64,000 bases of DNA. It comes from Candidatus Aminicenantota bacterium (GTDB lineage Bacteria; Acidobacteriota; Aminicenantia; Aminicenantales; Aminicenantaceae). Of this stretch, positions 19,531 through 26,756 are shown in pieces. Both the position numbers and the translations under genes were made by a program. The notes below the pieces were generated by a model. The model made no database searches, was not told where the DNA came from, and worked only from the letters and a program-made list of their open reading frames with translations. The stretch covers positions 123,392 to 187,391 of the forward strand of contig WVXO01000031.1 of assembly GCA_011773465.1 (NCBI GenBank), read 5' to 3'. Position 1 is the first letter of the stretch. Each line of letters begins with the position of its first letter.

Positions 19531-19977
19531 TTCAGCCCGCAGTTCGCGTTCGCGATCCCTCTCTTTGATAGCTTCCTTTTTCTGATAGGCCCTTTTACCC
19601 CTGGCAAGGGAAACTTCTATCTTTATTTTTCCTCTATCGTTGATCAGGACCTTTGTCGGAATGAGCGTTAAGCCTTTTTCTATCACTTTTCCTGCTAACC
19701 TTTTTATCTCACGCCGGTGGAGTAGAAGTTTTCTTTCCCTTGTAGGATCATGATTGAATATGTTCGCAGCTTCGTAGGGGCTTATGCGACAGCTGATAAG
19801 AAAAATTTCACCTGATTTAATTTCAGCATAGCTCTCCTTTAAACTTATCCTGCCTTCCCTAATGGACTTGACTTCGCTCCCCATAAGAGAAATACCTGCT
19901 TCAAAGCTCTCCAGTATTTCATAGTTATAATAAGCCTTTTTATTCTTGGCAACGATTTTCATCTGCTTCATCTTCAT
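19510..19977 (-). CDS. smpB: SsrA-binding protein
   Basis: A 155-residue SmpB, the partner of tmRNA in trans-translation rescue of stalled ribosomes. The conserved AYYNYEILESFEAGISLMGS EVKS region, YAEIKSGEIFL, SPYEAANIFNHDPTRERKLL and the basic tail (RGKRAYQKKEAIKERDRERE) are all there. Three in-frame ATGs lie at the start (residues 1, 3 and 6); MKIVAKNKKAYYNY at residue 6 would be the most typical start, but no Shine-Dalgarno decides it. The 5' end overlaps the corC 3' end by 38 nt, so the pair is one transcript. No tmRNA gene was seen in the window. Confidence 0.93.
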   Translation of the reverse strand: MKMKQMKIVAKNKKAYYNYEILESFEAGISLMGSEVKSIREGRISLKESYAEIKSGEIFLISCRISPYEAANIFNHDPTRERKLLLHRREIKRLAGKVIEKGLTLIPTKVLINDRGKIKIEVSLARGKRAYQKKEAIKERDRERELRAELKRARR

Positions 19978-21223
19978 TTTTTTGTTCTATTATAATTCGG
20001 AGTAAGTTTATATGACGCTTGCTCATTTTTTCAACGATGAATCTGTAGCTCTCGTATTTTAAAACCTCCCCTTCTTGGGGTATCTTTCCAAATTCGTAAA
20101 GAAAAAAACCGGCTAAAGTCGTATATTCCCTTTTCTCCGGTAGTTTAAGGAGAAGTCTTTGATTAACATCCTTGATAGAAGCTCTTCCTTTGACCACATA
20201 GACATTTTCCTCAACTTGGCTAAACCATTCTTCCTTAGGATCGTACTCGTCCTGAATCTCTCCTACTATCTCCTCGATAATATCCTCGAGGGTTACAATA
20301 CCCTCCATGTTCCCGAATTCATCCACCACAAAAACAAGATGGTTTGCGGTCTCTTGCATCTGAAGCAAAACATTCTCTAAAGAAGCAGGTTCAGGGACAA
20401 AAAACGGCTTTCTTATAACTTTTTTTATGTTAAATGCTTTATTATCAATAAGATAAGGAATTACATCTTTCACATGAATAAGCCCCTCTATGTTATCTAA
20501 ACTTCCTTTATACACTGGAAACCTGGAGAATTCAGCTGAAAGAATTATATCTAATATTTGTTGCATAGAGGATTTCACCTCAATAGCCTTGACTTGAGGG
20601 CGCGGAACCATGATTTCTCTGATGGGGCGGGAGCCTATATCAAGAACACCAGAAATCATATTTTTTCGAAACGAAGACATCCCCTTTATCCCCATTGTCA
20701 ACAGAACTTTTATTTCTTCCGTGCTAAGAGAACGACCTAGGCCTTTTTCCTTTTTCTGAGAGGAAGGAAATATCAAGCGGGAGATGAATGTGAAAGCTTT
20801 AACAAAAGGATAAAAGATCAGGATAAAAAACCTGATCGGCTGCACAAACAAAAAAGAAAGCTTTATAGGATTATAAGCAGCATAAATCTTGGGAGTGATT
20901 TCTGCGAGAATAAGAATCAAAAAAGTCGTCGCCAAAGTCGCCAATAAAACCGCGTGATTTTTGTTCGGAATCAAAGAGACAAAAATAAATGTCGCAATAG
21001 AAGCCGCGGCTACATTGACTAGAGTGTTGCCGATGAGTATAGTTGCCAGAAGGCTATCCACTCTCGCCAACATTCTTTTTACAAATTTTGCCCTCTTCGA
21101 GCCCTTCTTTTCTAGATAATCAAGTTTATAAGGATTAACAGCAATAAAAGATGTTTCAGAAGAAGAAAAGAAAGCACTGAGAAGAAGAAACAGAAAAAAA
21201 AGAATGAGGGCAGGAAAGAGCAT
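19940..21223 (-). CDS. CorC/HlyC family membrane protein (CNNM-CBS-CorC architecture)
   Basis: A 427-residue protein. A DUF21/CNNM membrane domain (residues 1 to about 185) with four hydrophobic segments begins LILFFLFLLLSAFFSSSETS. Two CBS repeats follow (MVPRPQVKAIEVKSSMQQIL and LIHVKDVIPYL, then FVVDEFGNMEGIVTLEDIIE), and a C-terminal CorC_HlyC domain ends it. Family members act in Mg2+/Co2+ homeostasis or efflux; hemolysin labels are historical. The gene lies 11 nt downstream of carD and overlaps smpB, so carD-corC-smpB is likely one operon driven by the promoter at 21763-21791. Confidence 0.88.
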   Translation of the reverse strand: MLFPALILFFLFLLLSAFFSSSETSFIAVNPYKLDYLEKKGSKRAKFVKRMLARVDSLLATILIGNTLVNVAAASIATFIFVSLIPNKNHAVLLATLATTFLILILAEITPKIYAAYNPIKLSFLFVQPIRFFILIFYPFVKAFTFISRLIFPSSQKKEKGLGRSLSTEEIKVLLTMGIKGMSSFRKNMISGVLDIGSRPIREIMVPRPQVKAIEVKSSMQQILDIILSAEFSRFPVYKGSLDNIEGLIHVKDVIPYLIDNKAFNIKKVIRKPFFVPEPASLENVLLQMQETANHLVFVVDEFGNMEGIVTLEDIIEEIVGEIQDEYDPKEEWFSQVEENVYVVKGRASIKDVNQRLLLKLPEKREYTTLAGFFLYEFGKIPQEGEVLKYESYRFIVEKMSKRHINLLRIIIEQKNEDEADENRCQE

Positions 21224-21234
21224 ATTTATGAAAA

Positions 21235-21753
21235 TCAGGAATCCAAACGAGGATTTACATCTCTAAAACAGAGAGATAAGGTTTCCATAAGTCTTTGCTC
21301 AATCTCTGAGCAAGGGAGGGAGGAAACTTCTGATATTTCTGATACGACAAGCTCTTTTACTTTTTCCATCATTTTTTTCTCGCGGAAAGAAAGGGGTTTG
21401 ACTAAATTGAGATAATAAAGGCTCTTCAAGACCAAGGCCATATCCAACATCGATCCAGATTTCAGAAGATTGAGATGTTCTTTGTATCTCCCCTTCCAGT
21501 TCATCGTGACATCGACATCTCCGTTTCTCATAAATTCAAATATTTTCCTAATAAGCTCAGTAGTGACAGGCTTTCTGATCCCAATCTCTTCAGCATTGGA
21601 AGAAGGCACCAGAACTAAAGTATTATTGGAAAGGATTCTCAAATGATAAATCCTGAATTTTTCCCCGTAGTAACTTTCTTCCTGAATATCTTCTATGATA
21701 CCCAGCCCTTGATTGGGATAAATAACCTTATCTCCAACCTTGAAGGAGTCCAT
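21235..21753 (-). CDS. carD: CarD/CdnL-type RNA polymerase-binding transcription regulator
   Basis: About 172 residues from the ATG at 21753. The start (MDSFKVGDKVIYPNQGLGII) is the RNA-polymerase beta-binding Tudor-like domain. The helical C-terminal domain (MNWKGRYKEHLNLLKSGSML, then VLKSLYYLNLVKPLSFREKK MM) carries the conserved tryptophan region that props open promoter DNA. An upstream in-frame ATG at 21759 lies too close to the promoter -10 box to be inside the mRNA, so the later start is preferred. No Shine-Dalgarno is visible, consistent with a near-leaderless message. CarD stabilises open complexes, notably at rRNA promoters. Confidence 0.92.
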   Translation of the reverse strand: MDSFKVGDKVIYPNQGLGIIEDIQEESYYGEKFRIYHLRILSNNTLVLVPSSNAEEIGIRKPVTTELIRKIFEFMRNGDVDVTMNWKGRYKEHLNLLKSGSMLDMALVLKSLYYLNLVKPLSFREKKMMEKVKELVVSEISEVSSLPCSEIEQRLMETLSLCFRDVNPRLDS

Positions 21754-21762
21754 TGTCATGGT

Positions 21763-21791
21763 ATTATAATCAATAATGGCCCTGGAGTCAA
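21763..21791 (-). promoter_or_regulatory. strong sigma-70-type promoter of carD
   Basis: On the minus strand TTGACT (21791-21786) and a perfect TATAAT (21768-21763) are separated by exactly 17 nt. The expected transcription start, about 7 nt beyond the -10 box, is near 21756, only about 3 nt before the ATG at 21753. This predicts a near-leaderless mRNA. Confidence 0.75.
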
Positions 21792-22075
21792 ATCATTATT
21801 GTGCAGAATTAGCATGTCCTTTTCCGTGATAAACGACATAATATCTGAGCAGGCTGGGTGTTTCGAAAACACGCGGGATTTCCCCAGCGAGGAAATCCCG
21901 CTCGGATACAGGCTTCGCTCTCCTCTCGGGATCAGACTTTTTCCTCATGTTGATAATCGGGCTGAATTTACCTATGAACATTACTCCATGATAAAGTCTG
22001 ACCCCAACGGTTTTCTCAATCACCCAGCCTGCTCTCTTCATTCTCGCGGATTTAGAAATGCCTCTTTGTGCGGAC
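21792..22075. repeat. nested palindromic region between carD and rpmH (REP-like)
   Basis: No gene is supported in the 21760-22130 gap apart from promoters at both ends. The middle is built of nested inverted repeats. GAGCAGGCTGGGTG (21848-21861) is mirrored at 22020-22033. GCGGGATTTCC is mirrored after a short loop by GGAAATCCCGC near 21881-21905. TCAGACTTTTTCCTC near 21936-21950 is imperfectly mirrored by GATAAAGTCTGACCCC near 21990-22006. The GGGGTCAGACTTTATC end resembles the ends of the elements at 17.8 and 25.2 kb. Confidence 0.6.
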
Positions 22076-22104
22076 TTGACAGATAAAAGCAGGTTTATTA
22101 ACAT
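22076..22104 (+). promoter_or_regulatory. promoter for the rpmH-rnpA-yidD-yidC-jag operon
   Basis: A perfect TTGACA (22076-22081) lies 17 nt before TAACAT (22099-22104, four of six). The predicted start near 22111 leaves a leader of about 20 nt that includes AAGGA at 22121-22125, correctly spaced before the rpmH ATG. Confidence 0.65.
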
Positions 22105-22130
22105 ACTCCCTCTAAAGTCGAAGGACAGGT

Positions 22131-22265
22131 ATGAAAAGAACTTTCCAACCCAACAAAAGAAAGAGAAAAAAAAATCACGGCTTTTTGGTCCGGATGAGAA
22201 CTAAAGGAGGCCAGCATATCATCAAGAACCGAAGACAAAAAGGCAGAAAAAGACTCGCTGGCTAA
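22131..22265 (+). CDS. rpmH: 50S ribosomal protein L34
   Basis: A 44-residue, strongly basic protein starting [20 protein letters not shown] and ending [11 protein letters not shown], an unmistakable bacterial L34. It is a component of the large ribosomal subunit bound to 23S rRNA. AAGGA precedes the ATG by about 5 nt. Its stop codon overlaps the rnpA start (TAATG), the conserved rpmH-rnpA arrangement of origin-proximal regions. Confidence 0.97.
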   Translation: MKRTFQPNKRKRKKNHGFLVRMRTKGGQHIIKNRRQKGRKRLAG

Positions 22266-22612
22266 TGAACGAAACCCTTAGCCCTCAGGAGAGGATAAGA
22301 AATAAAAAAGAATTTTCGCATCTTTACAAAAATGGCAGCCGTTATAGAGGAAAATATTTTAATCTTATCTACGCTTCCAACGACTTGAGTTTCTCCAGAA
22401 TGGCCGTTGTCATCAGCAAGAAAGTAGGTAGTGCAGTTAGAAGAAATAAAATCAAAAGACAGATGAGAGCGCTTTTCCGAAGGAATAAAAACTTGCTCGA
22501 AAGCTCCTTTGACATCTTAATCATCGCTAAAAAGGAAATCCTCGAAGCCTCCTGGCTCATGCTTCAGGAAGACTACTTTGCTGCCCTGAGATCCATCGGT
22601 CAAAATAAATAA
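22265..22612 (+). CDS. rnpA: ribonuclease P protein component
   Basis: A 115-residue basic protein that assists the RNase P RNA in maturing tRNA 5' ends. Conserved signatures include the N-terminal [20 protein letters not shown] and the RNR-like motif region [20 protein letters not shown]. The start overlaps the rpmH stop by one base. It is followed after 5 nt by yidD. Length is normal for the family. Confidence 0.95.
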   Translation: MNETLSPQERIRNKKEFSHLYKNGSRYRGKYFNLIYASNDLSFSRMAVVISKKVGSAVRRNKIKRQMRALFRRNKNLLESSFDILIIAKKEILEASWLMLQEDYFAALRSIGQNK

Positions 22613-22617
22613 CATCT

Positions 22618-22827
22618 ATGAAAAAAATTGTTTTGTTCTTGATAAGATGTTACCAAGTGCTCATCTCACCGCTGCTTGGCCGTCACTGCCGTTTTTACCC
22701 TTCATGCTCTAGCTATGCCTACGAGGCCATAAAAAAGCATGGTTTACTTAAAGGAATATTTTTGGGAGGGAAAAGGCTTCTCAAGTGTCACCCGTTTCAC
22801 CCAGGAGGAGTCGATCTCATCCCTTAA
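22618..22827 (+). CDS. yidD: membrane protein insertion efficiency factor YidD
   Basis: A 69-residue protein with the family signature [25 protein letters not shown], the repeated CHPFHPGG motif at the C-terminus, and an amphipathic N-terminal helix. YidD assists insertion of membrane proteins through YidC or Sec. The position between rnpA and yidC is strictly conserved across bacteria. Spacing to the next gene is 11 nt. Confidence 0.95.
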   Translation: MKKIVLFLIRCYQVLISPLLGRHCRFYPSCSSYAYEAIKKHGLLKGIFLGGKRLLKCHPFHPGGVDLIP

Positions 22828-22838
22828 GAGGTCCATAG

Positions 22839-24536
22839 ATGGAAAAAAGAGTACTACTGGCTATTGTCCTCTCTTTCCTGATTTTGATTCTTTATCAGGC
22901 ATTTTTCATTAAAAAACAGCCAAAGCCAGAAGTTCCACCAGAAAGTTCAACAGAGATAGAGAAAAAGCCTGGGCAAAAGCCTGCAGAACAAGAGCTCCTT
23001 TCTCCTCCAGCAATAACAGAGGAAAGAGAACCAGCAGAAGAAGAAAGAGCCCTTCAGCCAATCTCAGCCCAGACTGAAGAAGAAATCCTGATCGATACTT
23101 CTCTATATCAAGCTGTATGGAGTAACAGGGGAGGGGTGCTAAAGAGTTGGAAGCTTAAAAAACATACGGATGAGAATAAAGAAGACTTGAACCTTGTTTC
23201 TCTCCGATCGGCAGAGCTTGATAGATATCCTTTTTCCCTGAGAACAGATGATTCTTCCTTCGATAGCACTATCAACACTGCCCTCTTCGAATTCTCAAAC
23301 CTCAAGATAGAATTGGAAGGCGGCCGGACAGGTGAACTCCGCCTTCAGTATGGAGATGATAAAGGGACCCGCGTGGAGAAAATCCTGACTTTCCAGGATG
23401 GAAAATATGATTTTGATGTGATAATCAATGTTTGGAAATACGGACAAGAAATCGAGTTCCATGCTCTTTGGGGCCCGGGCATTGGCAACCCCTCTCCAAA
23501 AGAGCAAAGAAGCCGATTCGGAGGGGCAAGAGGCATGGCTGTTTTTCCACCGCCAGCTCGCCCCAAAAAAGACCGTTTAGAAGAAAGAAAATTCAAACAA
23601 ATAAAGCAATGGGAAGATTTGACCGCGAAGAAACATAATGACTTTTATTTCGTCCAATGGGCCGCCTATGAAGATAATTACTTCACAGCACTTTTCCTCA
23701 CTTCTCCTGAAAAAGCAAGCGCGTCCTTCTTGAGAGAAGGGCCAGAAGAAAATCCTTACTTTTTTATCTCTGTGAGCTTCCCCCAAAAGGTTTATATTGG
23801 ACCTAAGGATTTCGATATTCTAAGTGAGTTCGGCTACGAAGCGAAAAGATTAATAAGGTTCGGATTTTTTGGGTTTATTTCTGAAATCCTCCTCAGAGCC
23901 AGCAAAGCTACCCATAAACTTATCCCTAACTGGGGCGTTTCTATCATCATCCTCACTCTTATTATCAAAATCCTCTTTTTCCCCTTAACCTACAGCAGCA
24001 TGCGCTCCATGTCCAAAATGCAGGAACTCCAGCCCAAGATTAAAGCTCTGAGAGCCAAATACAAAAAGGCCAAACAAGACATCGCCCAGCGCCGCAAAAT
24101 GAACGAAGAAATCATGAAACTCTACAAGCAGCACGGTATCAATCCTGCTGGAGGCTGCTTGCCCCTGCTCATCCAAATCCCCGTCTTCTGGGGATTTTTC
24201 CGGCTTCTGGTCGTAGCGATTGAATTCAGGCACAGTCCCTTCATTTTTTGGATAAAAGACCTTTCCGTAAAGGATCCATTCTATGTTACTCCAATCCTTA
24301 TGGGCATTACTCAATTCATAAGCCAGAAAATGACTCCCACATCTGCTGACCCCACTCAGGCAAGGATGATGCTCCTCATGCCTGTTATCATGACTATCTT
24401 TTTTATGCAATTTCAAAGCGGGCTCGTCCTTTACTGGCTAACCAACAATGTCCTCCAAATCGGCCAGCAGTACATCATGAACCGCTTGAGGCAAAAGAAA
24501 AAGAGAGAATCTCATGGCAAAAGAAGAAAAAAATAA
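22839..24536 (+). CDS. yidC: membrane protein insertase YidC
   Basis: A 565-residue Gram-negative type YidC. The N-terminal anchor (VLLAIVLSFLILILYQAFFI) is followed by a Pro/Glu-rich linker, a periplasmic beta-sandwich P1 domain (residues about 85-330) and the conserved five-helix 60KD_IMP core. Markers of that core are WGVSIIILTLIIKILFFPLT, then NPAGGCLPLLIQIPVFWGFF, then FQSGLVLYWLTNNVLQIGQQ. The C-terminus is very basic (KKKRESHGKRRKK), possibly for ribosome contact. It inserts and folds inner-membrane proteins alone or with SecYEG. jag overlaps its last 23 nt. Confidence 0.96.
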   Translation: MEKRVLLAIVLSFLILILYQAFFIKKQPKPEVPPESSTEIEKKPGQKPAEQELLSPPAITEEREPAEEERALQPISAQTEEEILIDTSLYQAVWSNRGGVLKSWKLKKHTDENKEDLNLVSLRSAELDRYPFSLRTDDSSFDSTINTALFEFSNLKIELEGGRTGELRLQYGDDKGTRVEKILTFQDGKYDFDVIINVWKYGQEIEFHALWGPGIGNPSPKEQRSRFGGARGMAVFPPPARPKKDRLEERKFKQIKQWEDLTAKKHNDFYFVQWAAYEDNYFTALFLTSPEKASASFLREGPEENPYFFISVSFPQKVYIGPKDFDILSEFGYEAKRLIRFGFFGFISEILLRASKATHKLIPNWGVSIIILTLIIKILFFPLTYSSMRSMSKMQELQPKIKALRAKYKKAKQDIAQRRKMNEEIMKLYKQHGINPAGGCLPLLIQIPVFWGFFRLLVVAIEFRHSPFIFWIKDLSVKDPFYVTPILMGITQFISQKMTPTSADPTQARMMLLMPVIMTIFFMQFQSGLVLYWLTNNVLQIGQQYIMNRLRQKKKRESHGKRRKK

Positions 24537-25146
24537 TCAAGAAAAAGAGTTCAAAGGAAAAAATTTAGATGAGGTCATTGGCCACGCCGAGCATGTTCTC
24601 AAGCTTCCCCGGAGTAAGATAAACTATGAAATTGTTACAGAAAAAACTAAGCTCTTCGGAATCAAGAGCAAAGAGATTGTAATCCGCGCCTGGCCTCGGG
24701 AAGAACCACAGGAAAATCCCGTGGCTCAATTTCTCGATAAGATCCTGTCTCGCCTACCCCTTGAAATAAATTACCAGATAAAAAGAAAAAACGACATGAT
24801 CTATCTCATTTTTGAAGGAGAAGACAAAAACTTTCTCCTGCGGAAAGATGGGTCACTTCTCCAAGCCTTTCAGCACATACTTAACAAAATCTCTCCCCAA
24901 AAAGTTCAAGCCGACTGCGAATTTTTTAGAAAAAGGAAAGAAAAGCAGCTAAGGGAGTATGCTCAGCATATTGCTCATCATGTTCACGAAACAGGCAAGG
25001 ATGAAATCCTGGATATGATGAATCCTTATGAAAGAAGAATCGTGCATATAGCTGTGAATCAAGTTTCAGGAACTAGGACTGAAAGTATTGGCAATGGATT
25101 TCTGAAACGAATCAAGATTTTCCCCGTAAAGAGCGAAGCTAAATAA
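24514..25146 (+). CDS. jag: Jag/KhpB-type RNA-binding protein (Jag_N, KH, R3H)
   Basis: A 210-residue protein. A Jag_N domain (residues about 12-60, GKNLDEVIGHAEHVLKLPRS, LFGIKSKEIVIRA) is followed by a central KH-like domain (LIFEGEDKNFLLRKDGSLLQ AFQH) and a C-terminal R3H domain (MNPYERRIVHIAVNQVSG, then ESIGNGFLKRIKIFP). Homologues bind RNA and influence cell division and elongation. It overlaps yidC by 23 nt, and its stop codon TAA lies at the first bases of a long inverted repeat. Confidence 0.92.
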   Translation: MAKEEKNNQEKEFKGKNLDEVIGHAEHVLKLPRSKINYEIVTEKTKLFGIKSKEIVIRAWPREEPQENPVAQFLDKILSRLPLEINYQIKRKNDMIYLIFEGEDKNFLLRKDGSLLQAFQHILNKISPQKVQADCEFFRKRKEKQLREYAQHIAHHVHETGKDEILDMMNPYERRIVHIAVNQVSGTRTESIGNGFLKRIKIFPVKSEAK

Positions 25147-25286
25147 AGGGGACAGGCTACTTTTTCTGATGTTGGGGTCAGGCTTTATCCAGTAAAATGG
25201 TATTAGCGCGGGAGGAAGGAACATATCTTTTCCCAATGGCAAGACCTAATCCCACATAATAAAAGAAAAAGTAGCCTGTCCCCTTT
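25145..25286. repeat. nested inverted-repeat element with 23-bp perfect arms
   Basis: A perfect 23-bp inverted repeat has its arms at 25145-25167 (core GGGGACAGGCTAC) and 25264-25286 (core GTAGCCTGTCCCC). Inside lies an 83-nt segment (25174-25256) that aligns, reverse-complemented and ungapped, with 17766-17848 at 63 of 83 positions by hand count. No coding potential is seen. The left arm overlaps the jag stop codon, so on the RNA the structure could also end the upstream operon. Confidence 0.75.
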
Positions 25287-25299
25287 TTTTGCTTTCAGA

Positions 25300-25320
25300 A
25301 AATGGGGCCTGGCCCCATTT
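25300..25320. repeat. GGGGCC palindrome with partial second copy
   Basis: AAATGGGGCC and GGCCCCATTT flank a single T, a 10-bp-arm palindrome identical to the one at 49921-49941. A half copy (TGGCCCCATTTTTCC) follows at about 25324-25338. The right arm runs into five T residues, so it could act as a terminator for the + strand operon ending with jag. Confidence 0.6.
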
Positions 25321-25342
25321 TTCTGGCCCCATTTTTCCTCAC

Positions 25343-25371
25343 TTTACGTTTTGCGCTTCACGATTTATTAT
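25343..25371 (+). promoter_or_regulatory. probable promoter of mnmE
   Basis: TTTACG (25343-25348, four of six) and TATTAT (25366-25371, five of six) have 17-nt spacing. The alternating TA run continues to 25377, so the exact -10 box is ambiguous. With this choice the start falls near 25378, about 3 nt before the mnmE ATG, and there is no room for a Shine-Dalgarno sequence. Confidence 0.45.
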
Positions 25372-25380
25372 ATATAAGCC

Positions 25381-26748
25381 ATGCTTGAAGATACGATCAT
25401 TGCCATCTCCACTCCTCTGGGCTACGGTGGTCTGGGCATTGTCCGTCTCAGCGGAAAAAAATCCTTGCCCATAGCAAAAAAAATGTTCAAACCGAAGAAA
25501 AGCAAGGCACAAATCCCTCCTCGTCAGCCCATTTTGGGAAACCTGTATCATTTTGAACAAAAGGAATTCTTCGAAGAAGCTTATCTGACTTATCTCCCTT
25601 CGCCACACACTTATACCAGGGAAGATGTGGTGGAAATCAGCTGTCATGGAAGTCCTGTAATTCTTGAGGAAGTTGTTCGCCTCGGCATAAAAGCCGGAGC
25701 CAGGCACGCAAAACCCGGAGAGTTCACTCTTCGGGCTTTTCTTAGCGGAAGAATCGACATTCTCCAGGCTGAAGCCATAAACGACATCATCCAAGCCCCG
25801 TCATATAAACAGGTAAAAATATCCTTTAGCCAGCTCGAAGGAAGCCTCTCCCAAAAAATTGCCTCTCTTCGGAGCCAGATTATCCTTCTTCTCTCTCAAG
25901 TCGAAGCCAGCATTGAATTCCCGGAAGAGGGGCTGCGAATCTCAGCAAAGCAGATATCAAAAAAAATGGAAAAGGCTATTCATGACTTAAAAAAGCTCGT
26001 AGAAAGCTATGATCTGGGAAAAACACTTTCCGAAGGCCTGACATTAGCCATCACAGGAAGAAAAAACGTGGGCAAATCTACTCTATTTAATTCACTTCTC
26101 CAAAAGGAAAGGGCAATTGTCACACCTTATCCTGGGACAACAAGAGATTATCTGTGCGATAAATTAAATGTAAATAGTTCAATTTTCACCCTGATCGACA
26201 TGGCTGGATTGGGTAGTCCCCTCCATCTGGCAGAGAAAGAAGGGATCAAAAGAGGAAAAATACTTGCATCTCAGGCTGATGGAGTACTCCTTATGCTTGA
26301 TGCTTCTCAGGGCGAAAGTACTGAAGATTTTAAGCTTATCGAAAAATTTAAAAACAAGAAGACCATCCTCCTTTTTAATAAAATTGATCTTCCTCAAAAA
26401 ATAAACAAAAAGAATGTAAAAAGCCGAGCAGAATCCCTGCCTGCGCTCGAAATATCAGCCTTAAAAGGAACAAACTTAGAGAAGCTAAAAGAGACGATCT
26501 ATGAGTTTTTTGTCCCCCAGCAGAAACAGGCAGAAGAGGTTATTCTTCATTTGCGGCAAAAGCTCCTGCTTGAAGATATACTGGACTGTCTGATTGACGG
26601 CCTCCGCCTCCTTAAAGAAGGCCATTCCGAAGAAATCTATGCTGAAGAAATCCGCAAGACAATCCCTTTAATCGGCCAGCTTACCGGAGAAATTCGCACG
26701 GATGATATCATCGAGAATATATTCAGCAGGTTCTGTGTAGGAAAATAA
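25381..26748 (+). CDS. mnmE: tRNA uridine-5-carboxymethylaminomethyl modification GTPase
   Basis: A 455-residue MnmE/TrmE. The N-terminal folate-binding TrmE domain (IIAISTPLGYGGLGIVRLSG, and the HGSPVILEEVV and PGEFTLRAFLSGRIDILQAE motifs) is followed by a helical domain and an inserted G domain (G1 GRKNVGKSTLF, G3 DMAG, G4 NKID). The protein ends in the catalytic FCVGK motif. With MnmG it installs the cmnm5 group on U34 of certain tRNAs. No Shine-Dalgarno is visible before the ATG. mnmG follows after 8 nt. Confidence 0.96.
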   Translation: MLEDTIIAISTPLGYGGLGIVRLSGKKSLPIAKKMFKPKKSKAQIPPRQPILGNLYHFEQKEFFEEAYLTYLPSPHTYTREDVVEISCHGSPVILEEVVRLGIKAGARHAKPGEFTLRAFLSGRIDILQAEAINDIIQAPSYKQVKISFSQLEGSLSQKIASLRSQIILLLSQVEASIEFPEEGLRISAKQISKKMEKAIHDLKKLVESYDLGKTLSEGLTLAITGRKNVGKSTLFNSLLQKERAIVTPYPGTTRDYLCDKLNVNSSIFTLIDMAGLGSPLHLAEKEGIKRGKILASQADGVLLMLDASQGESTEDFKLIEKFKNKKTILLFNKIDLPQKINKKNVKSRAESLPALEISALKGTNLEKLKETIYEFFVPQQKQAEEVILHLRQKLLLEDILDCLIDGLRLLKEGHSEEIYAEEIRKTIPLIGQLTGEIRTDDIIENIFSRFCVGK

Positions 26749-26756
26749 GGCAAAAA

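Noticed and set aside
21760-22130. oriC with DnaA boxes between carD and rpmH
   Set aside because: The rpmH-parB context suggests origin proximity, but I found no cluster of TTATCCACA-like boxes, no AT-rich unwinding repeats and no dnaA in the window.
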